64,000 bases of DNA from the NCBI GenBank assembly GCA_037044905.1, contig JBAOKB010000105.1, positions 124,001 through 188,000 on the forward strand. The letters are read 5' to 3'. The notes below the pieces were generated by a model that was not told the origin of the DNA, did not search any database, and saw only the letters and a program-made list of their open reading frames with translations. A program made the position numbers and the translations under genes. The stretch comes from Hortaea werneckii (Eukaryota; Ascomycota; Dothideomycetes; Mycosphaerellales; Teratosphaeriaceae). Of the stretch, positions 10,794 through 21,897 are shown piece by piece (positions within the stretch are counted from its first letter, which is position 1; the number at the start of each line of letters is the position of its first letter).

Positions 10794-12046
10794 ATGCCGC
10801 AACAACCCATTACCGTCCACGGCCTGCAAGCTGCCCAGCTGCATCAGAAGGTCAACTTGCTCATTGAGAACCTGGTCAATATTAAAGACACGACGGGCAA
10901 ATTTCTCCTGCGACTAGCAGATGGCCGTGTGATCGACACCAAGGGCTGGAATGACTGGGAGTGAGTTTGTACAGCCGATGATATCTCGCAATGCTGTCAG
11001 ATTCTGACTTGCTGCTCATTGTAGATGGACACATGGTATCGGCCTGTACGGGTTATGGCAGTACCACTTCCTGACGGGGTCCGAAAAGGCATTACAAACT
11101 GCCATAGGCTGGTTCCGAGAGCAACTTGCCATCGGCACGACAAAGAACATCAATACTATGTCGCCTTTCCTAACTCTAGCATATCTGCACGAGCGTACAG
11201 GAGAGCCGAGTTACTTGCCATGGCTGGATTCATGGGCCGAATGGGCGATGTACGACCTTACCCGGACGCCCTTTGGTGGCATGCAGCATGTCACATATGC
11301 CGCCGACAACACCAATGAGCTTTGGTGAGGAAACAAGCCCTTGCGGCATTGATTATTGCTAATAGCGAGTTAGGGATGATACGCTCATGATGACCGTCCT
11401 TCCGCTTGCAAAAATCGGAAAGCTGCTGAATAGACCGCATTACATCGAAGAAGCCAAACGACAATTTTTGCTGCACATCAAGTATCTCTTTGACCCAACG
11501 ACAGGTCTATTTTTCCATGGCTGGAAATTCGATGACTCGGCGGAAGGCGGCTTCGGGCACAATTTCGCCAGAGCTCGTTGGGCTCGCGGCAACAGCTGGC
11601 TGACCATTGTGATCCCGGACTTCATCGAGCTTCTGGATCTGCCGGCTAATGACGGGCTGAGGATCCATCTCATCGACACGCTCGAGGCCCAATGTCAAGC
11701 GCTGAAACGTCTTCAGGCGGATAATGGCATGTGGCGAACAATCCTAGACAAGCCGCAAAGCGAGGGGAGCTACGAGGAAGCGTCGGCAACTGCCGGGTTC
11801 GCTTATGGGATGTTGAAAGCGGCCAGGAAACGATATATAGACCGTAGTTATGAGGATGTGGCGTTGAAAGCGGTCAAGGCTGTGATGGAGAGGATTGGTG
11901 ATGATGGGGAGCTGCGTGAAGTGAGCTTTGGCACGGGCATGGGCTCTGACTTGCAACACTATTACGACATTCCTTTGACAAGTATGCCATACGGACAGGC
12001 AATGGCGATGATGACTTTGGTGGAAGTGCTGCGGGTGTTTTTGTAA
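10794..12046 (+). CDS. GH105 unsaturated rhamnogalacturonyl/glucuronyl hydrolase
   Basis: A 379-residue protein in three exons (10794-10960, 11025-11324, 11374-12046). It matches the GH105 (YteR/YesR) six-hairpin fold: THGIGLYGLWQYHFLTG near residue 58, TMSPFLTLAYLHERTG near 100, LWDDTLMMTVLPLAKIG around 154-170 with the Asp pair expected at the catalytic site, and the late motif ARWARGNSWLTI. GH105 enzymes hydrate and cleave the 4,5-unsaturated uronic acid left by pectin and rhamnogalacturonan lyases. The N-terminus (MPQQPITVHGLQ) has no hydrophobic signal, so the enzyme should be cytoplasmic. It sits next to the secreted PL4 lyase and diverges from a transporter, which supports a lyase-importer-hydrolase pathway. 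Confidence 0.87.
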
Positions 12047-12407
12047 TGTGGCGAAGAAAGGTAGATAAGGTATGTAGTAGGTAGATAGTAGTAAAGCGAA
12101 ATCAAAGCAATGGGTGTGGACGGGCCGAATCGCGAAAGTGACGCGAGATGTCATTTGTTGTTTGGAGGGGACGGACGGAGAATCTCCATCTCGACTTCTC
12201 CTCTTCCCGGCCTCTTCTGTTTCCGTAAACTCACATTCAACATCGCAGCCGGTTGAAAGCAACCCGAAATGCGGTGTCCCCGCAGCACATATGCTTGTGT
12301 TGCAGCATGTGATGCGGCATGAAAGCGAAAGATACGATCATTCAAAGTGGACTGATTCGCACGTAGCAAGATTGTAGTTTGTGATATCGTACCTGCATTT
12401 GTTCGAC
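12047..12407. other. Promoter interval of the PL4 lyase gene
   Basis: A 361 bp tandem intergenic stretch. It should carry the GH105 3' end and PL4 promoter. I see no gene and no copy of the CCTTCGG element found upstream of GH105. Confidence 0.4.
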
Positions 12408-14779
12408 ATGCGTGTCTCCACACTCACCACGCTGTGCCTGTCAGCTGGCGGCGCAAGGGCAGCATTGAGCGCCACCGAAAATGATGAACGGCTGACATTA
12501 GCTAACGACCGTCTCTATGCATCTGTGAACAAAGCGACTGGGGCAATTGATTTGCTAGCTCTTGACGGACAGAATCTACTTGGGCCCGATGATTTCGAAA
12601 AACCGACAGCGGACAATCCTAGTGGAAGCAACCAAAATGGCTTTGGGCCTTACCTCGATTGCTACTGCACCCCGGAAGGCTTTTACCGTCCCGGCTCATA
12701 CGAACCTGAATACAAGCTACTATCTGGCAACGACTCGTCTGGAGAGCCATGGGGCGGCATGGTGCTGAGTGAAGTCTATCCGTCTACCGGACAACGACTG
12801 GAGCAATACTGGTTCCTGCGTGGAAGCGAGACCGGGTTGCACATGTTTAGCCGGGTCGCCTACTACAATGAAACCACTCCTTTCCTGAGGAACCTGCAGG
12901 AGCTCAGGACTCTCTTCCGGCCAAGCTCACCTCTCTGGACTCATCTGTCTACCAATGAAAAGCAGTTCGCACCACTGCCCTACGCTAATCCAGCAGCCCT
13001 TGTCGACGGGAGGACCTCCAATGCAACGACTGTACAGGATGCAACTTGGCTGCTGCACAATGAGAGCGATCCATACGTCATTCAAGAGTCGTCATTTTTC
13101 ACCAAATACACATTTAGGTATGCTCAACGGAACTGTCAGATGACCGTCTTCGCTAACGATGTGAAGCGATACATGGCAAGACCATAAAGTGCATGGATTC
13201 TTTGGTGACGGAACCTACAGTGATGATGGTTCGACTTATGGCGCGTGGTTGGTCATGAATACAGTAAGACATAATGAGTCTTATTCCTCCGGAGTAGGAA
13301 AAACTTATGATGTGATTATAGGTCGATACCTACTTCGGTGGGCCTTTGCATTCTGATCTCACAGTCGATGGCATTGTCTACAATTACATCGTAAGCCAAT
13401 TGCTTCCAAAGTAATACAATTCCAGAAGCTAATACTGAATTAAGTCTTCCAATCACCACGGTAACCAAGTGCCCAATATCACAGATGGCTTTGACCGCAC
13501 ATTCGGACCACAGTATTACCACTTCAACAAGGGGTCACCAAATGCAACACTACAGGACCTCCGTCAAGACGCTTTGCAGTACGCTTCGCCAACCTGGAAC
13601 GTCGACTTCTACGATTCCATCGCTCCTCACGTACCAAACTATGTCCCCTCGTCGGGCAGAGGAAGCTGGGAGGGCAGGATCAAACTCCCGCACGGCGCCG
13701 GCCACCCGATCGCCGTACTTTCCCAGAACGGCGTCGACTTCCAGGACAACGTTTTCGACACGGAAGCCTACCAATACTGGGCTGACGTGGACGAACGCAC
13801 GGGTAAAGTGACCATTCCGCGGGTGAAGGCCGACACCTACAGGCTTACGGTATATGCTGAGGGCATCTTTGGACAGTACGTCCAGGATGATGTTGTTGTA
13901 GACGCTGGGAAAACCAGTAAGACGAAGGCTCATTGGAAAGAAGAATCGGCCGGTATGGAGCTCTGGCGGATTGGGACGCCGGATAAGTCTAGTGGCGAGT
14001 ATCGGCATGGATATGAGCGGGACCCTATCGTAAGTTGTCACCTGAAGAAACTTGTGCCTTACGATGTGTGCGAGATGTCATCGCTGGTGGCCGACACTGT
14101 GGGAGCAAGGTCCGATCCGGGTCCTCCTAATTGATCTCGTCGTCTTGGGATTGATCACAAACAGGCATTGGCTAATATTCCATTGTAGCATCTCCTTCAT
14201 CCTGAAGAGTACCGCATCTACTGGGGTGCGTATGACTACCACGAAGACTTCCCCGAAGGCGTCACTTTCCGAGTTGGTGAGAGCGATGTTGGGGATGATC
14301 TGAACTATATCCACTGGAGTGTCTACGGAGGTAAAGGGAGTCTGAGAGAGGACCCATACTACGGCGACGGCGACGTGAACAACTGGACTGTTCTGTTCGA
14401 TGTTGCCAAATATTCCCTCCACAAAAAGACAGAGGCCACACTTACGGTGCAGCTCAGTGGTGCTAAGACAGCCGCGGGCAACACGGACGTCTTCAATGCG
14501 AGCGAGCCCTTCATCGATTTGCCCTACACTGTTGTCATCAATGGATACGAACAACCATCCTGGATCATCCCTTGGAACCAGAGTAGCTCGTGCGGGGTCC
14601 GCTCGGCGGTCATCTGCTACAATTTGGCACACAAGTTCACCTTCGACGCCGGTCTCCTGCAAAGTGGCGAAAACGAGCTGATCCTGAGTTTGCCTTACAA
14701 CGCCACCGATTACGAGAGCGCGCTCCTCCCAACATCTACCTACGTACAGTACGACGCATTGAGGCTTGAAGTCAAGTAG
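12408..14779 (+). CDS. Secreted rhamnogalacturonan lyase, PL4 family (RglB-like)
   Basis: A 683-residue protein in five exons (12408-13117, 13167-13263, 13322-13390, 13445-14029, 14189-14779). The first 19 residues (MRVSTLTTLCLSAGGARAA) form a short signal peptide. The catalytic domain covers about residues 20-330, with RLYASVNKATGAIDLLALDG, NGFGPYLDCYCTP and DHKVHGFFGDG. A fibronectin-III-like segment (about 390-460, IPRVKADTYRLTVYAEG) and a C-terminal jelly-roll/CBM-like domain (about 500-683) complete the usual PL4 architecture. Length fits fungal RglB (about 660). It cleaves rhamnogalacturonan-I backbones outside the cell, leaving unsaturated galacturonate ends for the neighbouring GH105. 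The ATG at 12408 was chosen because upstream in-frame codons contain no ATG and it starts the signal peptide. Confidence 0.88.
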
Positions 14780-14847
14780 TCGCTCGATAGCGAAATCCAC
14801 GGAGGCATACACGCCATCTCCAGAGCCTCCATCACCCTTTTCATCTT

Positions 14848-16351
14848 TTACCAAAGAGTCCTTCCGTGTCTGACCAACCAGTAAAGTCCAACGCCAGTGA
14901 TGCTGACCGTCGTTGTAAGTATAATCCCAACGTTCATCAAAAACCCTTGCTCGAAGAACCCCACCCCGCCACCCGGATGCCTTTTCATAACATTCAGTGG
15001 AGCTGTAGCCACCTCTACCAACTTTGCAGAAGCCGCGCGATTCGACGAACCCAGCACCTCCCGAATCTTCTGATCTGAGGCCGGAGAGTTGATAAAGGCA
15101 GGCCGATGAACGGTAAAAAGCTCCCTCGGGTATCTATTCTGAAGCTCTATCGGACGACCAGTAGGGAAAGCCGGTCCGACCAGGAGCTCTCTAGGGACGT
15201 GATTGACAAACGACACTTCAGCGTCAACGAACTGACTCAGGTATTTCCCTGTTGCGGGGTTGCCGAAGTGGTAAGCGGCCAGACTGGCGTGGTTGCTTGT
15301 GCTGCCGATAAAATCGATAGCGTCGTCTAGGCTCCGAACTCCGTGGACAATCATCACGGGATGATCGGTTTTCATTGTGGGGGGAGCTTTCGCTCGATCG
15401 AAGAGGTCGAGTACTGCCATCTTCTGATCCTGGAGCACGACCCTGCTCTGCGGATCGGCTTGTCGTACATGTTCCACGAGCTCGTTTATAGCCTGCTGTG
15501 GCCTTGAGCCCTTTTCCGCGGTTGGGAGAGCGCTCAATTTGGCGCATTCTCCGACCACTGCTTGTAGGAAAGCTCGCTTCACGAACTCGTTCACGAAGAT
15601 AAAGTCGGGTGCGTAGGGACTGCGACCTCCGAAAGTGAAGGTGGCTGCTACGAGCTCGCGGGCGGCCAGAGAAATGTCGGCCGTGCGGTCTACGACTGCG
15701 ACTGTCCTGCTCTTGGCCGGCGAGGAGAGCAGGTTGAGTCCAGGTACCTGTTCGTTGCCGGTTTGTCTTATCACCAAGGCCGACTGAAGCAGCGATTCGT
15801 CTTTTATGGGCTCTGAGGCGATGGCAAATGTGTCGCTGTCTAAGGAAGAAGTCAAGACTTCCCTTAAGAGACTTGAGAGTGTGCGCAAGTTGTTCTCGAG
15901 CTGGCAACTTGTTAGTCTTCTTTTGTTTTGCTCTGCAAGGGGGTTCACTTACGAGCACAATCACACAATTGCCTGTTGCCATCGCAGAGCTTAGAGGGAC
16001 AACGACCGAGTAGAAGAGCGTATGTTTGCTGCAAGGCTCAATGTACACAAGGCCGACAGGTCTTCTATTGGAGCCCGCGTTCTTTCCAGATGCAATCAGG
16101 TATTCGTCGTGATGTGCCTGCTTGGGTTGCAACGAAGCGTAATCCGACTTTAGCGCCTGCATTGCCAGGTGCATCTCGATGGCCGCTTCAGCTGGAGTGT
16201 GGTCATAGTCTGTCTCGATGGCTTTGAGAATCTCTGTGGATGCTTTCGTGATGGCATCGTGAAGTCTTTCGATTTGTCTCTGGCGGTAATACACGTTCAC
16301 GGCCCTTCCGTCAATCGCAGCCGCTCTGATCTGCGGGAAGCTGTTCGCCAT
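14848..16351 (-). CDS. Aldehyde-dehydrogenase-like protein lacking catalytic Cys, with C-terminal membrane anchor
   Basis: A 483-residue protein in two exons (15953-16351, 14848-15900). The fold is ALDH class-3-like: YYRQRQIERLHDAI near the N-terminus, RPVGLVYIEP, VVVPLSSAMATGNCVIVL, a C-terminal bridging domain, and a final hydrophobic helix (VGIILTTTVSITGVGLYWLV) like the tail anchor of fatty-aldehyde dehydrogenases. The segment equivalent to SGQTCVAPD of active ALDH3 reads GGRSPYAPD, so the nucleophilic Cys is Pro. The region where ELGGK carries the general-base Glu reads LNLLSS. The fold is kept but the two key residues are gone, which argues for a pseudoenzyme, probably a conserved fungal subfamily. 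It is convergent with the PL4 lyase, only 68 bp apart. Confidence 0.8.
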
Positions 16352-16641
16352 TGTCAAGTGCTGCTTCGACCTGCCTTTGTTGGTTATTGTCGACGAAGGT
16401 TAGGATTATACAGACGGAAAGAAGTACGCTTTGGCGTACCAATGAGATCCAGCACTTGTGTGTGCCTTCCCTACACTCGTTCCTTTGTTGCAAGCTGAGG
16501 TGGACCTCCACATTCCCGGGGCCGGAACCGGTGGACATCCGGGGATGCCAAACTAAACCAAACCCATCACGCGGAAGCAATACATACTATCGAGAGCTCA
16601 TCATTCAGAGACAAGCGCGGATCTAGAAATCATCATCCAAC

Positions 16642-17069
16642 ATGTCTGTCACGGTCACCGATAACCAGCATGTTACTACTTTACGACATACACTAGCAGA
16701 CTACGAACTCCACCATTCGCAGCCAAACGCAGAAGAGGCCGCAGTCGCTCCACCTCCAAGCCCGCATCCGGCCTCGCAATCATCATCGCATGCGCCGATA
16801 GAATGGGAGGACCAGTGGAGGCGTGTTCCAGCATACCGTGCAGCGAATGAACAACTTGACGCCGCCCGAAACACATACCTGAGTGAAATTGAACGCAACT
16901 TCGTGAGAGTGATGTTTGGTGGTATGTTTTCACCACACTAAAAGTCACAATCACTAGCTAATGTTATCAAGGTGTAAACATGATGTCGACTGCTAGTCAT
17001 TGGTGGCGCGCTACGGGAGGGAGGTTCAACAGCGATTTCTTCAAATATGCGATTGGTGGCGAGTGGTAG
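16642..17069 (+). CDS. Small protein of unknown function
   Basis: A 125-residue protein in two exons (16642-16921, 16972-17069; GTATGT donor, AAG acceptor). It has an acidic/Pro-Ser-rich middle (residues 30-55). A better ordered C-terminal half contains DQWRRVPAYRAANEQLDAAR and a final Trp/Gly-rich segment HWWRATGGRFNSDFFKYAIG, which looks conserved in type. No signal peptide and no family recognised. The start is 290 bp from the divergent ALDH-like gene. The splice keeps the frame and yields a compositionally sensible C-terminus, which is the main support. Confidence 0.6.
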
Positions 17070-17233
17070 TCGATGATAAACGCAAGGGCAGATATTCTTC
17101 AGGAACAATTTGTTTTTCAGTACTTTATTTCAATCATTCAAGAGCAAGACAATTTGGAAGTTTCTACCAGTGCTATCTCACCTAGCAACTTAAACATCCA
17201 TTGGCAAATAAATGCATGTAAACAGTGCCCAAA

Positions 17234-19529
17234 TCATTCGATCCTCTGCGCACCGCTTACATCGTCCACACCATAGCCCTTGGTGAGCTTTGCCTCTTCA
17301 ATGCCATATATTGGGATCTCCGCCAGATCCCTTGCGATGTGGTGCAAAGTGGGCAAGGATTGCCAGTCGCAAGCTGAGAACTGCAATCTGGCTTTCGTTG
17401 ATTTCAGACTTTGAGGAGCTGGGGATGCTGGCTGCGGATCCACCTTCGGCACGAAGGCTGGGTACTCAGCGTCAGCCTTGCCAGGCTCTCCGACGGCGGG
17501 TACGTAACGGTAGACAAAGAGGCCTTGCTCCGGCGGCGGCGGTGGAGGACCAGGGCCACGTTGAGGCTCTGCATGAGTTGTCCCATTGACCATTGGAGAG
17601 TCATCCTCAGCCAGGCTGGCAATTTCGATATTGCCAAACTCGGCACCTCGCCAGCTGAGCGAGATATTGCAGCTGCTTCCATTGCTTCCTGGTGCGACAT
17701 TTATGTCGGCAAAGAGCTTGGGCATGCCAAGCTCTGATCTTCCAGTAATGATTGGATCGGTCAAGTTCTCAAATAGTACGGGAAGATAGGTACCGTGCAG
17801 CTTAGAGCCATCCCGTTTCGTATAGCTCACGCCGTGGATGTAGAGCCCACAGTGATTGTATCCCTTCCCACCAAGCCATGCCATGTTGTCCAGAGCTGTG
17901 CAAGAGATGCTTGCGTACACTTTAGTTCCTGGTGTCGCAAAATCGAATCCCGGGGGCAACATATTCTGTAGATACGTTCTTGAAGTCCGAAAGCGGACTG
18001 AATAGGTGGTGAAAGCCTCGGGATTTGACTTTCGTAAGGACTGGATTGCCGCATGCGAGGGATCGAGTCCAAGTGGTCGACGAGGTCCGGGGCTTGGACC
18101 GAAGCTGAGAGGACTTCGGAGCCTCACAGTCTTGTCTTTACTGACAAGGTGATCTTTCAAAGCAGCTTTGGTATAATCCCAAGCGTCATGACAAAAGTTG
18201 TACGCTTGGTACTCGTGCATGTCGAGCTTCTTGCCCTCCGCCGCGAGCTCGCTGGCGTCTTTACCAGCAGTACGAGTGAAATCTTGAATTTTATGTGCTC
18301 GCTCGTAACGGCATCGATTGTAGATCTGGAGTCGTTCAGACACTTCCTCAGGGAGAGTTCCCAACGGAAGGACGGCAGCCAAAGATACGGCATCCTCGAT
18401 AGCTTGGCCTCCGCCTTGTCCCTGGTGTGGCAAACTGAGTGTTGTCAGAACCGTGCTCCGTCCATGCATACCTGGAGCCAGGGGTGTCACTTACAATGGA
18501 TGGGCTGCGTCACCCATCACGGCCAAGCGTTTGTGGATGAACGTTGGCATTTTATCCATATCGAGCAGTTTCCAGATTTTCGGCTGCTCAGCTTTCTCGA
18601 TGATCGATTTGCAGCTGGTGTGGAAGCTGTCGTAGATTTGAAGCATTCTTTCTTTACTACCGGTCTTCTGCCAATCTACGGGAGTGTCAACAGCCGAATA
18701 CATATTTCGCCAAGAATCTGCAACCTGAGACGTATGGCTTACCAGCTTCGTTCGTGCCTTCCATTTCTGACTCTTTGCTCGGGTGTATGCAGACGAAATT
18801 CATTTGTGTATTGTCCATGCATGGATACATCACCAGTCTTCTGTCCTCGCCAATCCACATGGTCAATGTGCTGGGGGTGATGTATTCGGCAATACGTGGG
18901 TCCGCTTTGAGAGTCTCGGTTGGAATCAAGAACCTGAAGGCACTCTTCCCAGAGTCGAACGGCTTCTTGTCCCCGCCTGGGATGCTGGCTCTCGTCCTCG
19001 AATGCACTCCGTCTGCGCCGATGAGCAGATCTCCATGGTATTCAGACCCGTCTTCTAGTGTGATGGTAGCAGAATCAGGATCCACTGACTTGACACGGCA
19101 AGCGAGATGTAACTTTGCCGGTGTTCCTTTGCCGTCAGAGTCGGTTGCCAGTTTGCGAAGCCCAGTGTGTAGGTGAGCTCTGTGAGCGAGATGCCACGGA
19201 TGCGTCCACAACTTGTCGCCCATTCTTTTGGCGTCGACCGTATACTTCATTTCGGCCGTATGCGGCAAGAACTCTTTTACCGTTGTGCATTCCACTGCTC
19301 CGAGGTCTTCTGCGAAGAGGCCCATTCTGCGCAGCAAGCCATTACAATTCGAAGCCAGATGTATCGCTGCTCCGGTCTCTTGGGACATCTTGGACTGCTC
19401 GAACAGCTCGACTACATGACCTTGCTGACGAAGAGCTATTGCAGCTGAAAGACCACCAATACCAGCACCAACAATGAGAATGTGCAGGGGTGTGCCTTCG
19501 CACTGCTGCAACGCTCCGGGACGGGCCAT
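17234..19529 (-). CDS. FAD-dependent aromatic monooxygenase fused to an acetoacetate-decarboxylase-like domain
   Basis: A 722-residue two-domain protein in three exons (18743-19529, 18495-18675, 17234-18434). The N-terminal half is a salicylate-hydroxylase-type class A flavoprotein: GAGIGG at 21-26 (ADP binding), LLIGADGVHSR (DG motif, about 175-185) and MGDAAHPFLPHQGQGG (GD motif, about 315-330). After a Pro/Arg-rich linker (about 425-450) comes an acetoacetate-decarboxylase-like domain: YSVRFRT near 465, YNHCGLYIHGV near 515 and GRSELGMPKLFADI, whose Lys (about 561) lies where ADC enzymes place the Schiff-base lysine. The protein has no signal peptide. A single chain could hydroxylate an aromatic acid and then decarboxylate a keto-acid product. 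It diverges from the CocE/NonD hydrolase gene (364 bp between starts). Confidence 0.85.
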
Positions 19530-19678
19530 GACGTGTAATTTTCCAGGCTTGCTGGAGATCAATGTGTTAAGGTCTTCAAGAGAAGTTCGATTTTCCTAAA
19601 GTTATACTCGGCTGCCCAACAACACCCAATCGTTGGATATCCCGACGTTTGCCGTGGGGGGCGGCCAAAGTCGAGATG

Positions 19679-19698
19679 GCATGCATGCTTTCCGGAAA
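19679..19698. promoter_or_regulatory. Two abutting 10-bp palindromes in the monooxygenase/hydrolase promoter
   Basis: GCATGCATGC (19679-19688) is followed immediately by TTTCCGGAAA (19689-19698). Both are perfect palindromes. They lie 150-160 bp upstream of the monooxygenase start and about 195 bp upstream of the hydrolase start. The second contains a CCG/CGG pair of the kind used by Zn2Cys6 factors. Binding is inferred only. Confidence 0.35.
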
Positions 19699-19893
19699 CC
19701 CCCACATTTCCGTTGTGAAGACGCCCACATACCCGGAGTCCAACGCAAGACGAAGAAACGTTCGGAGACGACAGGAGATGTGGGGCAATGCAATTAAAGA
19801 CATGATCCAAGGTGTCGCTTCATCCCACTTCGTGCCCTGCTTGTCTCTCTCTCCAGCGTCTCCGACTAATACAGCTTGGTAGTCGCCTCCAAA

Positions 19894-21725
19894 ATGCCGA
19901 ACCAGATCCGCGATATCCATTCGGTGGATGAGAAAAGCTTTCCTTACATTCTAGAGCAGAATGTGACGGTTCCTCTAAAGTCGTCTGAGGGGCTTGTACG
20001 GGTGAACGTCTACCGCCCACGAACACAAGCACCGGTGCCGGTGCTGGCCACGTACGGACCTTATGGGAAAGACATTCCGTACAAGGAGTAAGTCCGCATC
20101 TCCTGCAAGAAGAGGCTAAGTCTAAGAATTTCTCCAGCTTCCACCCCAAGTCCTTCTCGGAAGTCAATCCGCACCAGAAGTCTGAGCACAGTGCTTGGGA
20201 GACCCCTGATCCCCTTTACTGGACCCAGCAAGGATACGCCATTGTAAGAGCAGATGAGCGAGGCTGTGGACAAAGCCCAGGTCTTCTCGACACCATGTCA
20301 AAAGGGACATCGGAAGCCTTCTTTGAGGTTATCGAGTGGGCAGCAGATCAACCCTGGTCCTCTGGCAAAGTAGGTCTGCTGGGTATCTCTTACTATGCCG
20401 GCACGCAGTGGAGAGTCGCTGCCCGTCAGCCCAAAGGTCTGGCTGCCATGATTCCATGGGAGGGCATGAGCGACTACTATCGTGATCGATGCCGGCATGG
20501 TGGAATCTTGAGCAACCAGTTCATTTCTTTCTGGTGGAACAGGCAAGTGGTGTCAAACCAATACGGTCGGCCTGGGCGCAATGCAGCAAACTGGGGCCCA
20601 GACACTCTTGAAGGGAATCTACCCGAAGAAGAGCTTGTCCGAAATCGACAAGACCAGACAATCGACAACGTGAAAAACCATTTCCGCGATGAGGATTACT
20701 ATGCGTCCAAAGAGTTTGACCTTGCCGACATCAAGGTACCGCTGCTATCAGTGGCGAATTGGGGCGGTATACTTCTTCACCTAAGAGGTAATGTCCAGGG
20801 ATACCTGCATGCTGGCAGTGACTTGAAATACCTTCGGTTCATCACCGGCCGCCATGATCTGCCTTTCTACTATGAAGAGGAAGTGGAGCTACAGCGAAGC
20901 TTCCTGGACGCATTCCTGAAAGGAGAAGATCGGGTTGGGTGGTCGGAACCCGGCAAGGTGCCGCCAGTAGAAGTCGTCCTTCGGAAAGGAGACGTCGGAT
21001 TCAACAACGCTGAGGCTGAAAAGGCATACCCACGCCGATCTGAAAGCGAGTGGCCAATTGCACGCACAAAGTATACACGGTTCTACCTGAAGCCCGATTT
21101 TTCCTTATCCACGTCAGCGCCCGCCCCTGGACGGGAAGGGAAGGTATCGTACAAGACGCTAGGAAATCTGGAGGATCCGCAACTCGTTCAGTTCACCACA
21201 CCGTCATTCGAGACGGAGACAGAAATCACCGGCCATGTCGTGGCGCATCTTGCGCTGTCCGCTTCTGCCGAAGCAGGCCCTGCACCTTCTGACATCGACG
21301 TCTTTGTGACAATGCGACACATCTCACCGGAAGGCAAGGAAGTGTTTTACACTGGTACGGCAGGTGACCCTGTGCCGCTCACGAAAGGCTGGCTCCGAGT
21401 TAGCCTGCGCAAGATAGAAGACGCTCATCCCAAACACCGAGAATGGCTGCCGCACAGAGAATACCGCAGCACAGATGTTCAGGAAGTAAAGCCGGAGACT
21501 GTCTATGACGTTGACGTTGAAGTATGGCCAACGAATGTGGTAGTGGAGCGCGGTGGTAAGCTGGTCTTTGAAGTATCGAGCGGAGACACCCAGGGAAGCG
21601 GCATCTTTGGTCACAACCATCCGAAAGATCGGAGCAAAGAAGTGTTCGGTGGTTTGAATCACCTGCACTTCAGTGACAAGCATTTGAATTATGTCACACT
21701 TCCAATCGTACCTGCAAAGCCGTAG
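19894..21725 (+). CDS. CocE/NonD-family alpha/beta hydrolase (X-Pro dipeptidyl-peptidase-like)
   Basis: A 593-residue protein in two exons (19894-20087, 20138-21725). The N-terminal S15-type catalytic domain has VRADERGCGQSPG near residue 120 and the nucleophile elbow GLLGISYYAG (Ser near 160). The FITGRHDLPFYYEEE region supplies the expected Asp/His neighbourhood. The C-terminal jelly-roll (about 400-593) has the PPVEVVLRKG entry and the IDVFVTMRHISPEGKE strand typical of CocE/NonD esterases. No signal peptide is present, so it should act inside the cell on an ester, amide or acyl substrate. It diverges from the monooxygenase fusion, suggesting it prepares or finishes that enzyme's substrate. 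Confidence 0.85.
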
Positions 21726-21897
21726 GTTGGTGGTTTCGTTGTGAACAAGATAGCAGAAAAATACATATGAAAGGTCCATTGACACAACATCAAGCTGAAT
21801 TTCCATGCATATTAATTGGTCCAGCCTCAAAGGTCTTAGCGAATAATTTAACTTAGGAAGCGTACTTCAGCTGCGATGCGGCAGGCTCGAATGCCCT

